This document shows positions 63,976 to 64,000 of a DNA stretch of 64,000 nt, in pieces (position 1 is the first letter of the stretch; each line of letters begins with the position of its first letter). This DNA is from Congregibacter litoralis KT71 (GTDB taxonomy: Bacteria; Pseudomonadota; Gammaproteobacteria; Pseudomonadales; Halieaceae). The translations under genes were made by a program, and so were the position numbers. The DNA is taken from NCBI RefSeq assembly GCF_000153125.2, contig NZ_CM002299.1, positions 434,809 through 498,808 of the forward strand. Reading direction: 5' to 3'. Under the pieces are notes generated by a model. That model made no database searches, was not told the DNA's origin, and worked only from the letters and a program-made list of their open reading frames with translations.

Positions 63976-64000
63976 ATGCGATCTTTTTTACGCAACGCCG
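63976..64000 (+). CDS. Start of a gene cut by the right window edge
   Basis: ATG 63976 follows AGGAG at 7 nt and opens the frame MRSFLRNA. Only eight codons are present, so the product cannot be named; the basic/hydrophobic start would fit a signal peptide. Confidence 0.4.

Overview
This window is chromosomal DNA of a free-living, aerobic, probably marine gammaproteobacterium. The left end has the classical gammaproteobacterial order ponA // pilMNOPQ-aroK-aroB-gltB-gltD-hemE. Sulfur-oxidation genes, SulP, putrescine catabolism and the general protein style suggest the Halieaceae (OM60/NOR5, Congregibacter-like). That placement is an inference from gene content; no 16S rRNA is present.

Layout. 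(1) 1-15.2 kb: penicillin-binding protein 1A (partial), divergent type IV pilus assembly genes pilMNOPQ, then aroK, aroB, both glutamate synthase subunits and hemE. (2) 15.3-25.2 kb: cysE, a TrmB-like methyltransferase, a hexapeptide acyltransferase, a tightly overlapping comF-modABC-srkA operon on the minus strand, an orphan bioB, and an acyl-CoA dehydrogenase whose 3' end is frameshifted. (3) 25.2-27 kb: DUF3094 small membrane protein, tRNA-Pro(CGG), and an IS481-family element just downstream of the tRNA. (4) 27-34.9 kb: mixed metabolic and detoxification genes (ArsN2-like and other GNATs, VOC, GST, CinA-like, MDR oxidoreductase, glycosyltransferase, miaE, crotonase, PepSY-like protein). 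(5) 35-41.6 kb: an OxyR-like regulator that lacks the peroxidatic cysteine, divergent from a SulP transporter with OxyR-type boxes between them; then an NTF2-like protein, a signal-peptide SDR, a TPR-methyltransferase and an outer membrane barrel. (6) 41.7-51.5 kb: epmB-puuB divergent from puuA, a duplicated membrane protein, a second shikimate-kinase-like gene, gcvT, an HNH protein and a cation/proton antiporter. (7) 51.5-64 kb: the sulfur-oxidation region. It holds a split YeeE/YedE transporter pair, an MBL-fold protein with an eroded metal motif, a FadL-type porin, an ArsR regulator with the cysteine pair of persulfide sensors, soxCDXYZA-(SoxXA-binding protein)-soxB, a DUF302 protein and a periplasmic alpha/beta hydrolase.

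How the parts work together. SoxXA, SoxYZ, SoxB and SoxCD form a complete periplasmic thiosulfate-oxidizing system. SoxC needs molybdenum cofactor, and ModABC in the same window can supply molybdate. The YeeE pair and the FadL porin share three sequence blocks in their upstream regions, which suggests co-regulation, plausibly by the ArsR-type protein. The most notable regulatory find is the OxyR-like/SulP pair: the box at 35987-36001 matches the OxyR consensus at every specified position although the regulator lacks the C199 equivalent.

No CRISPR array, prophage or conjugative element was seen. The only mobile element is the IS481 copy.
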